Origin: Acidimicrobiia bacterium
Lineage (GTDB): Bacteria > Actinomycetota > Acidimicrobiia > Spongiisociales > UBA5794
Direction of reading: 5' to 3'
Assembly (NCBI GenBank): GCA_030618675.1
Contig: JAUXCV010000014.1
Span: 1-15,349 of the forward strand
Length of the DNA stretch: 15,349 bases
Under the pieces are notes generated by a model. It saw nothing but the letters and a program-made list of their open reading frames with translations, did no database searches and was not told the origin of the DNA. Below are positions 6,044 to 12,478 of the stretch, piece by piece. Position numbers and translations under genes: made by a program. The stretch's first letter is position 1. Each line of letters opens with the position of its first letter.

Positions 6044-8410
6044 TCACTCGGTCATTTCGTACGGGGGTGCGATGGTTTCGAGAGTCGACGCGGATGCCTG
6101 GACCATCCGAAGGTCTTCGAGAGCGTCCTCGATGTCGGCGAGGAAGCCGTCCCGGTCGTATTGGTCACCGTCATCGAGCAAGCCGGCGTTGTCGGCGAGC
6201 GCGATCCCTGAAGCGAAGAGTTCGGTCGAGAGCGCCTCGGGTGTGCTGATCTTTCCCTGGGCCGCGTACTGTCGGCCGAGGCGCAGTGCCCGCGATTGGA
6301 CCGTCTTCGTGTCGAGGGTCTCTGCGGGATCGGCCTGAGCGATCACCGCAGCAACGATGCGATAGGCCTCAAGGAAGGGCACGAGCACGGCCGGGCTCGT
6401 CGCCGGCGCCAGCGACGCGAATACTGTTTCGAGGTCGCCGTTGTTGACGCGTTCGATGCCGTCGGGGCATTCGAGGAGGAGTTCCTCGATGATCGAGTCG
6501 CGGAATCCGTCCCGCCCCTCGAAGAAGAAATCGAACTTGAGGATCGCTCGCCATCCGAAGGCTCTGGCAAGGAGTTCTTCCATGCCCGAGGTTCCATCTC
6601 GCAGCATCCCCGCGACGGCGACCTCGAGGATCGATCCGTCAACAAAGAAGTGGATGATCGTGTTGCGGTAGTACGCGGCGGCAAGGTGCTGATCCTGCTC
6701 GATGACGTAGACGACATCGGTGAGACCCTCGACCCTGGACACGACACTGCTCGTGACGAGTTGTTCGAGAGCGACCTCGACTGCCCTGGGCGTGACGGCG
6801 ACGACGGGAACGGTGGTTGGGAGATCTCGCTGCTGGACGTAGTCGAGGAACGGCTCGAGAGCATCGACGGCTTCGTCGATGGTGAGCCCCTCGCCCGGCC
6901 GACTCAGAAGTGCCAGCGTCACCAGGCTGATCGGTGTGATGGCCGTAGCGTCGTTGATACGGTTCGAGATCTCGAATGCCATCTTGGGAATGATGTAGCG
7001 ACCGCGCTCTGTCGTGAGATCGGTTCCCATCGGCAACGTATCGCTCAGCGAGAGGGGCTCGCCGAACCGAACGTGCACCGACCCGTAGCGACGGTGCAGG
7101 TTGCTGATGAATCGCAGGGCCCAGGCGAAGCTCTCCTGTTCCTTCTTTCCCCCGAGTTGCTCGGTTGCATACGCCCCGATGTCCGAGATCTGGTCGTAGC
7201 CGATCGAAACCGGGATGAAGACGATGTCATCGACGAGTCCCCGCAGGTAGGTGTCGACCACGTACGAGAGCATTCCGAGGCGAGGCGAGCGGAGTTTTCC
7301 GGTGCGGGATCGGCCGCCTTCGAGGTACCACTCGAGGGGAAATCGCTTCTCGAGGAGGTAGTCGACGTACTGGCGAAGAACGAACTTGTACGGTTCGTTG
7401 GTCTTGAACTCGCGTCGAATGAAGAAGATCCCCGTTCGACGCAGCAGGAGACCGATCGGGAAGAAGTTCAGATTGATCCCGCCGGCTGTGTGGTTCGGTG
7501 GGAACTCGTTCTGGTACAGCACGTACTGGAGGACGAGGTGGTCGGAGTTCGACTTGTGGGAGGGCAAGAACACGAGTGGGTGGGTCTCGCCGATCTGGTA
7601 CAACTCGCGAAGGTCCTCGGTCGAGTACTCGAGTTTCTGGTACCCGAGGCTGAGTATCCAGGCCATGATGGCCGTGACGATGTCGATCACGTAGGGGGAG
7701 TGGGTAGCCGCGATCTCTTTGAGATAGTGGGCCGTCTTCCGTTGCATCTTGTTCAGCGGCTCGTCCTCCTCGATGGCGAGCCGGGAGACACCTCGCTGGA
7801 AACCGCGCGACCAGTACAGGTCCTCCCTCAGGAACTTCGGCACCTTGTAGCGAGCTCCACGCAACGCCCGCTCCGCCCGCTCGAGGGCGAGCCATGCCTT
7901 GAGGGCAACGAATTCGGAGAGTGACGTGCCTTCAGCGGGTCCCCGGCCCGTCGGGTCCCTCCAGCGATCTTCGAGATTCGACTTGCGTGCCTGCTCGGCA
8001 ACGACGATGCGGATGCGGTCCGGGTGGAATGTTCGGATCCACCGTTGTCGCACTAGGTTCGGATCTCGGGGGTCACCGAACACGAGGAGGTCTTTGAGCG
8101 ACACGCGCCGTTTCCCGTCACGCTCGGCCGCGAGCCATACGATCCGGATCGGGACCATCATCGGATCGTCGTCCTGTCCGAGTCGAGCCTCGAGACGCGG
8201 GTCACTGCGTCGCCGCCGACGGATCCTGCGACTCGCAGGGATGTGAGCGATGTCGGCCCTCACGTCGGCCGGCTGATTCCGATCGATCCACGCTTTGATG
8301 AGTTCGTGTTCGATCGACGTCTCGGCATCGATCAGAAGCAGAACAGGACCCCCAGCCTCGACGGGCCAGACAGGCTCATCGGTCAGCGGAGGGTCCCATT
8401 GCGCAGGCAT
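6044..8410 (-). CDS. plsB: Glycerol-3-phosphate 1-O-acyltransferase
   Basis: A membrane-associated enzyme that acylates position 1 of sn-glycerol-3-phosphate, the first step of phospholipid and triacylglycerol synthesis. At 788 residues it is near the mycobacterial and E. coli PlsB lengths. All four acyltransferase blocks are visible: I, the HX4D catalytic pair in SHKSNSD (H285, D290); II, GIFFIRRE at 327-334; III, the glycerol-phosphate-binding EGGRSRTGK at 364-372; IV, FIPVSIGYDQ at 398-407. An arginine-rich patch, RRIRRRRR, is at 61-68. The ATG at 8408-8410 begins only 9 nt after the stop of the small upstream gene, so the two are probably co-transcribed. No strong Shine-Dalgarno is seen. 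PlsB fits lipid synthesis with the acyl-CoA synthetase homologue at 3618, but the two are convergent and separated by nfuA. Confidence 0.95.
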   Translation of the reverse strand: MPAQWDPPLTDEPVWPVEAGGPVLLLIDAETSIEHELIKAWIDRNQPADVRADIAHIPASRRIRRRRRSDPRLEARLGQDDDPMMVPIRIVWLAAERDGKRRVSLKDLLVFGDPRDPNLVRQRWIRTFHPDRIRIVVAEQARKSNLEDRWRDPTGRGPAEGTSLSEFVALKAWLALERAERALRGARYKVPKFLREDLYWSRGFQRGVSRLAIEEDEPLNKMQRKTAHYLKEIAATHSPYVIDIVTAIMAWILSLGYQKLEYSTEDLRELYQIGETHPLVFLPSHKSNSDHLVLQYVLYQNEFPPNHTAGGINLNFFPIGLLLRRTGIFFIRREFKTNEPYKFVLRQYVDYLLEKRFPLEWYLEGGRSRTGKLRSPRLGMLSYVVDTYLRGLVDDIVFIPVSIGYDQISDIGAYATEQLGGKKEQESFAWALRFISNLHRRYGSVHVRFGEPLSLSDTLPMGTDLTTERGRYIIPKMAFEISNRINDATAITPISLVTLALLSRPGEGLTIDEAVDALEPFLDYVQQRDLPTTVPVVAVTPRAVEVALEQLVTSSVVSRVEGLTDVVYVIEQDQHLAAAYYRNTIIHFFVDGSILEVAVAGMLRDGTSGMEELLARAFGWRAILKFDFFFEGRDGFRDSIIEELLLECPDGIERVNNGDLETVFASLAPATSPAVLVPFLEAYRIVAAVIAQADPAETLDTKTVQSRALRLGRQYAAQGKISTPEALSTELFASGIALADNAGLLDDGDQYDRDGFLADIEDALEDLRMVQASASTLETIAPPYEMTE

Positions 8411-8419
8411 CAGATGTGG

Positions 8420-8728
8420 TTACTCGTCTTTGCTCGACGTGAGTCCCGTGACGGTGTCCTTCGCTTTGTCCCAGAGACCCTCGGCCGTCTCGGTGGCCGA
8501 CGTGGCTGCTCCCGAAGCCGTCCCCGCTGCCGTGCCGGCAACGCCCTTGCTCTTCTCGACTGCAGAAGACGCCATGCCGCTTGCGCCGGAAAGTGCCGCG
8601 GTGACCTGGTCGGAGAGGCTCTCGGGGAGTTTGTCCTTCATCCATTCTGTCGTCACGCCGAGCATGTCCTTGGCCTTCTCGGCCGTGACGCCGGTCTTCT
8701 CTGTGATCTGTGCGATGAGATCTTCCAC
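8420..8728 (-). CDS. Small Ala/Gly/Thr-rich helical protein, unknown function
   Basis: 102 residues, not assigned to a family. Residues 1-45 are a charged, probably helical segment (start MEDLIAQITEKTGVTAEKAK, then WMKDKLPESLSDQV), like N-termini of small bacterial proteins of unknown function. Residues 46-90 are built of Ala, Gly, Ser and Thr with regularly spaced charges (VAGTAAGTASGAATSATETA), like LEA or perilipin 11-mer helices that fold on surfaces. The tail WDKAKDTVTGLTSSKDE is polar. There is no signal peptide, membrane helix or cysteine. The start is the GTG at 8726-8728: AAGGAGG lies 4 nt upstream, and an ATG offset by 2 nt opens a frame that closes after about 30 codons. It is probably co-transcribed with plsB, 9 nt downstream, from the TACAAT box at 8754-8759. 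Confidence 0.75.
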   Translation of the reverse strand: MEDLIAQITEKTGVTAEKAKDMLGVTTEWMKDKLPESLSDQVTAALSGASGMASSAVEKSKGVAGTAAGTASGAATSATETAEGLWDKAKDTVTGLTSSKDE

Positions 8729-8753
8729 ATGTCCTCCTTGGTCGTGGAGGGCG

Positions 8754-8759
8754 ATTGTA
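8754..8759 (-). promoter_or_regulatory. -10 box of the 8420-8728/plsB unit (TACAAT)
   Basis: TACAAT on the minus strand lies in the 57-bp gap after the zincin gene, 25 nt before the GTG start. It predicts a leader of about 18 nt containing AAGGAGG. No clear -35 is seen. Confidence 0.5.
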
Positions 8760-8785
8760 CCGCAAACAGCTACGGGGTTCCTTCG

Positions 8786-9139
8786 TCAGTCCCAGCCGAG
8801 TTCGTGGAGCCGCTGGTCGTCGATCCCGAGGTGGTGAGCCACCTCGTGGAGAACGGTGACGCGAATCTCATCTGAGAGTTCGTCATCGTCGAGGCCGAGT
8901 TCGATGTGGGGTTGATAGAAGATGGTGATCTCGTCGGGCGCATACCCGAAGTAGTCAACACCGCGCTCGGCGAGCGAAACGCCCTCGTAGATACCGAGGA
9001 TCCCGTGCCCGTCGGGATCCTGATCGCGCGTGGGCCGATCTTCGACGACCACAACGAGATTGTCGATCCGTTCAACGACCCACTCGGGCAACTCTGCGAG
9101 CACGTCGTCCACCACGCCCGAGAACTCCCGCCGATTCAT
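8786..9139 (-). CDS. Small metallopeptidase-like protein (zincin, PF06262 type)
   Basis: 117 residues of the short actinobacterial 'metallopeptidase family protein' type. The zinc-binding signature HEVAHHLGIDD at 98-108 fits HExxHxxGxxD, with H98, E99 and H102 and a probable third ligand at D108. Also typical are the C-terminal DDQRLHELGWD and the middle LGIYEGVSL and DEITIFYQPHIE. There is no signal peptide, so it is presumably cytosolic. The substrate is unknown in this family. The ATG at 9137-9139 begins the family-like FSGVVDDVLAELPEWV segment; no convincing Shine-Dalgarno or TAnnnT box is seen directly before it. Its upstream region is the inverted-repeat element at 9190-9504, which may therefore affect its expression. 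Confidence 0.88.
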   Translation of the reverse strand: MNRREFSGVVDDVLAELPEWVVERIDNLVVVVEDRPTRDQDPDGHGILGIYEGVSLAERGVDYFGYAPDEITIFYQPHIELGLDDDELSDEIRVTVLHEVAHHLGIDDQRLHELGWD

Positions 9140-9172
9140 GCGGGCTCTGCCGATTCGGCCATTCCGGTGGCA

Positions 9173-9195
9173 GGGAGGACGACACTTGTCCTCCC
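9173..9195. repeat. GC hairpin at the left edge of the inverted-repeat element
   Basis: GGGAGGAC (9173-9180) and GTCCTCCC (9188-9195) form a perfect 8-bp stem with a 7-nt loop. It lies about 35 bp upstream of the zincin start and overlaps the outer end of the left inverted-repeat arm. No T-run follows on either strand. Confidence 0.6.
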
Positions 9196-9317
9196 CTTCA
9201 GCCTGAATCCGCGTTTCGTGGTCGGGTTCACCGGCGGGATCTCATGGTGAGGCCGGGATTCGAGGTGTTGACGGTGATCACGATCTGGGTGAAGGTGCGA
9301 GCGGGGCTCCCTGACAT

Positions 9318-9342
9318 TCTCCCCCACGCAGCGTGGGGGAGA
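9318..9342. repeat. 25-nt near-perfect palindrome
   Basis: Twelve-base arms, TCTCCCCCACGC (9318-9329) and GCGTGGGGGAGA (9331-9342), flank a single central A at 9330. Folded as RNA or single-stranded DNA it makes a hairpin of about 10 bp. No T-run follows on either strand, so it does not look like an intrinsic terminator. Confidence 0.75.
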
Positions 9343-9423
9343 TGGCCGGCAGGCCAGAGGGGGCAGCCTTGACACCATCGATCTCGGATGCAGATGCCCC
9401 CCTGCTCGTCGCAAGCTCCTCGC

Positions 9424-9450
9424 GTCCCCCCGCCGTTCCGTCGGGGGGAC
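9424..9450. repeat. GC hairpin inside the inverted-repeat element
   Basis: GTCCCCCCG (9424-9432) and CGGGGGGAC (9442-9450) form a perfect 9-bp stem with a 9-nt loop. No T-run is adjacent on either strand. Confidence 0.7.
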
Positions 9451-9545
9451 ATGTTGGGAGACGCTCGTTCTCCTCGGAAACCGCGGATCCAGGCTGAAGG
9501 GAGGGAAGAGAAAGGGGTGCCGATCGATTGGGTGTCCTCCGATGG

Positions 9546-10796
9546 TTAAGTGACGTTCCAGCGGTACTCCGCCGGGACCGAGTTGGCCCCCTCCCACACA
9601 ACACGGCGGAACTCATCCGGATCGGTGTTGCCCTCAGAGTTGATCAGGAGCACCTGAGAATCGGGTCCGAGGCCCAGGTATCCCTTCAGATCGGCGAACT
9701 GTGGATACTCCGCGACGATCATGAGCGCGCCCAACGTGACGGCACCCGACTCTCCCGAAACGACGAAGGGGTCACCGGCGAGCGGTGTGGCGTACACGCG
9801 CATGCCCTTGGCAGCGACATAGTCGGGGCAGGCCAGGAACGCATCGACGCAATCCCACAACACTCCCCATGCAATGGGACTCGGCTCTCCACAGGCCAGA
9901 CCAGCCATGATCGTCTGGAGATCACCACCGACGGCATGTGGCTCACCGTCACCGATCCGGGCGGACTCGAGGAGACACTCGGCCGTGGCAGGTTCGACCA
10001 CCACGGTCGTGGGTCGATCCTGACCGAACCGGGATGTGTAGAAGCCGACGGTGGCCGCCGCCAGCGCTCCCACGCCACCCTGGATGAAGACGTGCGTCGG
10101 CTTGACCATGCCCTGGCCGGCAAGCTGCTCCTGGGCCTCGGACAGCATCGTCGTGTACCCCTGCATCACCCACCTTGGGATGTCCTCGTATCCCTCCCAC
10201 GAGGTGTCGGAGATGACCTGCCAGCCGTTCTCTTCAGCGTCGAGGCTGGCCTGTCTCACTGCATCGTCGTAGGTCCCATCGACGACCCGCACGTCCGCCC
10301 CATAGCCCGCGATCGCGTCGATCCGGGCTTGCGACGTGTCTTTGTGAACGTAGATGACGGCTTTGCAGTTCAACTTGTCGGCCGCCCACGCTACGCCGCG
10401 TCCGTGGTTGCCGTCCGTTGCGGTAGCGAAGGTGAGGTCTCCGAGTTTCTCCCGGGTCTCGTTCGAGATCAGTTGACCGAACGAGAGATCCTTGTCTTCA
10501 AGACCGAGCAGAGACTTGATGAAGCTGTAGATCGCGAACGAGCCACCAAGAACCTTGAACGAGTTCAGGCTCAGACGCACTGATTCGTCCTTGACCCAGA
10601 TCCCCCCGACGCCGATCATCGACGCCAGATTCGACAGATTCCGCAAGGGACTGATCTGATAGCCCGGGATCTGCCGATGGAAGCTTCTTGTCTGCTCGAA
10701 GATCCCGCGTGGGAAGTTCTCCTCGACCGCGGCGCTTGCCGTGATGGTCCTTGCCCTGGGGTTCTCGACCCACTCGATCGGTAGTTGTGATTCCAT
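9546..10796 (-). CDS. dpaL: Diaminopropionate ammonia-lyase (YgeX family, PLP-dependent)
   Basis: A fold-type II PLP enzyme that converts 2,3-diaminopropionate to pyruvate and two ammonia. From the ATG at 10794-10796 it has 416 residues, close to E. coli YgeX. Landmarks: substrate-side segment VKDES at 68-72; PLP lysine K81 in LNSFKVLGG; ATDGNHGRGVAWAAD with D128, matching the second catalytic residue known in the E. coli enzyme; SDTSWEGYEDIPRWVMQGY; IMAGLACGEPSPIAW; ISGESG-type VVSGESGAV; and the terminal NSEGNTDPDEFRRVVWEG. A GTG 9 nt further upstream is possible, but the ATG sits 7 nt after TACAGT, as expected for a leaderless mRNA. In E. coli the gene belongs to the ygeW-ygfK purine-related locus; a YgfK homologue lies at 14505-15349 here. 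It is divergent from glyS. Confidence 0.95.
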   Translation of the reverse strand: MESQLPIEWVENPRARTITASAAVEENFPRGIFEQTRSFHRQIPGYQISPLRNLSNLASMIGVGGIWVKDESVRLSLNSFKVLGGSFAIYSFIKSLLGLEDKDLSFGQLISNETREKLGDLTFATATDGNHGRGVAWAADKLNCKAVIYVHKDTSQARIDAIAGYGADVRVVDGTYDDAVRQASLDAEENGWQVISDTSWEGYEDIPRWVMQGYTTMLSEAQEQLAGQGMVKPTHVFIQGGVGALAAATVGFYTSRFGQDRPTTVVVEPATAECLLESARIGDGEPHAVGGDLQTIMAGLACGEPSPIAWGVLWDCVDAFLACPDYVAAKGMRVYATPLAGDPFVVSGESGAVTLGALMIVAEYPQFADLKGYLGLGPDSQVLLINSEGNTDPDEFRRVVWEGANSVPAEYRWNVT

Positions 10797-10803
10797 AGCC
10801 ACC

Positions 10804-10809
10804 ACTGTA
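10804..10809 (-). promoter_or_regulatory. -10 box of dpaL (TACAGT), leaderless arrangement
   Basis: TACAGT on the minus strand ends 7 nt before the dpaL ATG. A weak TCGACC lies about 18 nt further upstream as a possible -35. No Shine-Dalgarno is present. Confidence 0.5.
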
Positions 10810-10867
10810 TCGACCGAGCGAGCCCCCGGTCGAACCCGATCAATCGGCGGGTCAGTAGTTCAGCAAG

Positions 10868-10986
10868 GTCCGTATCCCCTATCCCGTATCCCGTAGTCCG
10901 TAGAGAGTCTTTCTACTTTCTACTTTGTGCTTCCTACGTGTCTGTTGTCTGTTGTCTGTTGTCTCATGTCTCGTGTCTCATATCTC
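10868..10986. repeat. In-register heptanucleotide repeat array upstream of glyS
   Basis: Seventeen consecutive 7-mers keep one register over 119 bp. They fall into three adjoining families: five of the TCCCGTA/GTCCGTA type (10868-10902), one odd unit (10903-10909), four of TTTCTAC and relatives (10910-10937), and seven of the TTGTCTG/NTGTCTC type (10938-10986). The array fills most of the 235-bp gap between the dpaL and glyS starts and ends 10 bp before the probable glyS -10 box. It resembles the short tandemly repeated repetitive (STRR) sequences known from cyanobacteria. The unit is too short for a CRISPR. Confidence 0.85.
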
Positions 10987-10995
10987 TCTCCCCAT

Positions 10996-11001
10996 TACCA
11001 T
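10996..11001 (+). promoter_or_regulatory. Possible -10 box of glyS (TACCAT)
   Basis: TACCAT lies 30 nt before the glyS ATG, just after the heptamer array. Initiation about 7 nt downstream would give a leader near 24 nt, containing the weak ribosome-binding site GAGAGA at 11023-11028. No -35 is evident; the position it would occupy lies within the repeat array. Confidence 0.35.
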
Positions 11002-11031
11002 CCCCCGCCACCCACCGACTGCGAGAGATTC

Positions 11032-12339
11032 ATGCCCGCCGACTTCGACACGATCGTCAACCTTGCCAAGAAGCGAGGCTTCGTCTTCCAATCATCCGAG
11101 ATCTACGGAGGGATCCGCTCGGCGTACGACTACGGGCCGCTCGGGGTCGAACTGCTCCGCAACGTCAAGGCGCAGTGGTGGCGCTCGATGGTGCAGTTGC
11201 GTGACGACATCGTCGGACTCGACAGCGCTGTCATCCAATCGCCGAAGGTCTGGGTCGCTTCCGGGCACGTCGCATCGTTCTCCGATCCGCTCGTCGAGTG
11301 CCGCGAATGCCACAAACGGCATCGCCTCGACAAGCTCGACAACCCCGATCAGTGTCCAACCTGCGGCTCAAAGGACTCCTTCACCGAAGCCCGCGAGTTC
11401 AATCTCATGTTCCGCACGCACATGGGGCCGGTCGAGAGTGAGGACAACGCAGTCTTCCTACGACCCGAGACGGCTCAGGGGATCTTCATCAATTTCGAGA
11501 ACGTGCGGAGAACGGTTCGCAAGCGACTCCCGTTCGGCATCGCTCAGATCGGGAAGTCGTTCAGGAACGAGATCACGCCCGGCCAGTTCGTGTTCCGGAC
11601 CCGTGAGTTCGAACAAATGGAGATGGAGTTCTTCTGCCACCCCGACGAGGCAGACGAGTGGTTCCGCTACTGGGTCGAGGAGCGCAGGAACTGGTACATG
11701 GATCTGGGCATGACCGAGGAGAACCTCCAGTTCCGCGAGCACGAGGATGACGAACTTTCCCACTACGCAGCCGCCACGTTCGATGTGGACTACCTGTTCC
11801 CGTGGGGGTGGGATGAGCTCGAGGGGATCGCGAATCGCACCGACTTCGACCTCAAGGCACACGCCGAGTACTCGGGTGAGGATCTCACCTACTTCGATCC
11901 CGCCACCGATGAACGCTTCTTCCCCTATGTCATCGAGCCGGCCGCGGGTGCGACGCGTACGACCTTCGCGTTCCTCATCGACGCATATCACGAGGAGGAA
12001 GTACGCGGGGAGAAGCGCGCCGTTCTCAAACTTGATCCGCGTCTCTCTCCCATCAAGGTGGCGGTCTTGCCGCTGTCGAAGAAGGATGATCTCGTCGAGG
12101 TGACCAATCGCGTTGCCGACCTGCTCCGGGGCCGATGGATGATCGAGGTGGACGTGACCCAGTCGATCGGCCGCCGCTACCGGAGGCAGGACGAGATCGG
12201 TACGCCGTACGCCGTGACGGTCGACTTCGACACACTCGACGACGACCAGGTCACGATCCGCGATCGGGACACGATGGAGCAGGACCGGATTCCGATCGAC
12301 TCGCTGGTCGAGTACCTGGCGGAGCGTCTGCCGGTGTGA
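11032..12339 (+). CDS. glyS: Glycyl-tRNA synthetase, single-chain (alpha2) type
   Basis: A class II synthetase that charges tRNA-Gly with glycine in the cytosol. The 435 residues contain SSEIYGGIRSAYDYGPLG (21-38, N-terminal catalytic core), a Cys4 zinc site (C90, C93, C108, C111), FRNEI (177-181) and TREFEQMEMEFF (190-201) forming motif 2, motif 3 as EPAAGATRTTFAFL with R309, and an anticodon-binding HGTP domain from about 335 to the end (LPLSKKDDLVEV; SIGRRYRRQDEIGTPYAVTV). The ATG at 11032 is chosen because MPADFDTIVNLAKKRGF matches family N-termini. The same frame is open back to 10927, but that extension is only translated repeat DNA. A short ATCGAC/GTCGAT hairpin (12339-12353) overlaps the stop; there is no T-run. 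The gene is isolated between repeat arrays on both sides. Confidence 0.96.
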   Translation: MPADFDTIVNLAKKRGFVFQSSEIYGGIRSAYDYGPLGVELLRNVKAQWWRSMVQLRDDIVGLDSAVIQSPKVWVASGHVASFSDPLVECRECHKRHRLDKLDNPDQCPTCGSKDSFTEAREFNLMFRTHMGPVESEDNAVFLRPETAQGIFINFENVRRTVRKRLPFGIAQIGKSFRNEITPGQFVFRTREFEQMEMEFFCHPDEADEWFRYWVEERRNWYMDLGMTEENLQFREHEDDELSHYAAATFDVDYLFPWGWDELEGIANRTDFDLKAHAEYSGEDLTYFDPATDERFFPYVIEPAAGATRTTFAFLIDAYHEEEVRGEKRAVLKLDPRLSPIKVAVLPLSKKDDLVEVTNRVADLLRGRWMIEVDVTQSIGRRYRRQDEIGTPYAVTVDFDTLDDDQVTIRDRDTMEQDRIPIDSLVEYLAERLPV

Positions 12340-12353
12340 TCGACTGCGTCGAT

Positions 12354-12409
12354 GTACTCCGTAGTCCGTAGTCCGTAACGGGTAGTCCGTAGTCCGTATC
12401 CCGTAGCCG
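12354..12409. repeat. Heptanucleotide repeat array downstream of glyS
   Basis: Eight consecutive 7-mers in one register: GTAGTCC (four copies) and the variants GTACTCC, GTAACGG, GTATCCC and GTAGCCG. They are the same family, in the same orientation, as the first block of the upstream array at 10868-10902. The array starts 15 bp after the glyS stop. Confidence 0.85.
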
Positions 12410-12433
12410 ACGATGGTCACCCTTCTTGCTCCG

Positions 12434-12478
12434 CTACTGATCTACTGATCTACTGATCTACTGATCTACTGATCTACT
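12434..12478. repeat. Octamer tandem repeat CTACTGAT, five copies plus a partial
   Basis: Five perfect copies of CTACTGAT fill 12434-12473, followed by CTACT at 12474-12478. The last copies run into the 3' end of the minus-strand gene at 12466-13803, supplying its stop codon (12466-12468) and the last codons, VDQ. Perfect identity suggests recent expansion. The unit length differs from the adjacent 7-mers. Confidence 0.9.

Larger units (their letters stand above)
9190..9504. mobile_element. MITE-like element of about 315 bp bounded by imperfect inverted repeats
   Basis: The 406-bp stretch 9140-9545 has no supportable gene. It contains a left arm at 9190-9217 and a right arm at 9477-9504. Read outside-in, both run CCTCCC, TTCAGCCTG, ATCCGCG, TTTC, with one substitution and two single-base indels over 28 nt. 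Between them lie GC-rich hairpins at 9318-9342 and 9424-9450 and a looser pair, GGGGGCA (9359-9365) with TGCCCCC (9395-9401). This fits a non-autonomous transposable element or an IS200/IS605-type remnant, whose ends also carry hairpins. No transposase motif and no clear target-site duplication is visible. It lies between dpaL and the zincin gene, both on the minus strand. Confidence 0.5.

Noticed and set aside
6296..7924. A 542-codon open frame on the plus strand
   Set aside because: It lies wholly antisense to plsB, whose four catalytic blocks are intact. The predicted product is a low-complexity, Glu/Asp/Arg/Val-rich composition typical of the reverse complement of GC-rich genes.
9136..9597. 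A 153-codon minus-strand frame spanning the inverted-repeat element
   Set aside because: Its composition is Pro/Arg/His-rich with no domain, it overlaps the dpaL end and the zincin start, and the DNA is better explained by repeats. A degenerate transposase remnant cannot be excluded.
9528..10583. A 351-codon open frame on the plus strand
   Set aside because: It is antisense to dpaL, which matches its family end to end.
10868..10986. CRISPR array
   Set aside because: The repeats are contiguous 7-mers with no spacers and no cas genes are in the window.
10927..11031. A 35-residue N-terminal extension of glycyl-tRNA synthetase with a signal-like hydrophobic stretch
   Set aside because: It is simply the heptamer array translated, no ribosome-binding site precedes it, and family proteins begin near the ATG at 11032.
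11458..12420. A 320-codon open frame on the minus strand
   Set aside because: It is antisense to glyS, and its N-terminus is encoded by the heptamer array.
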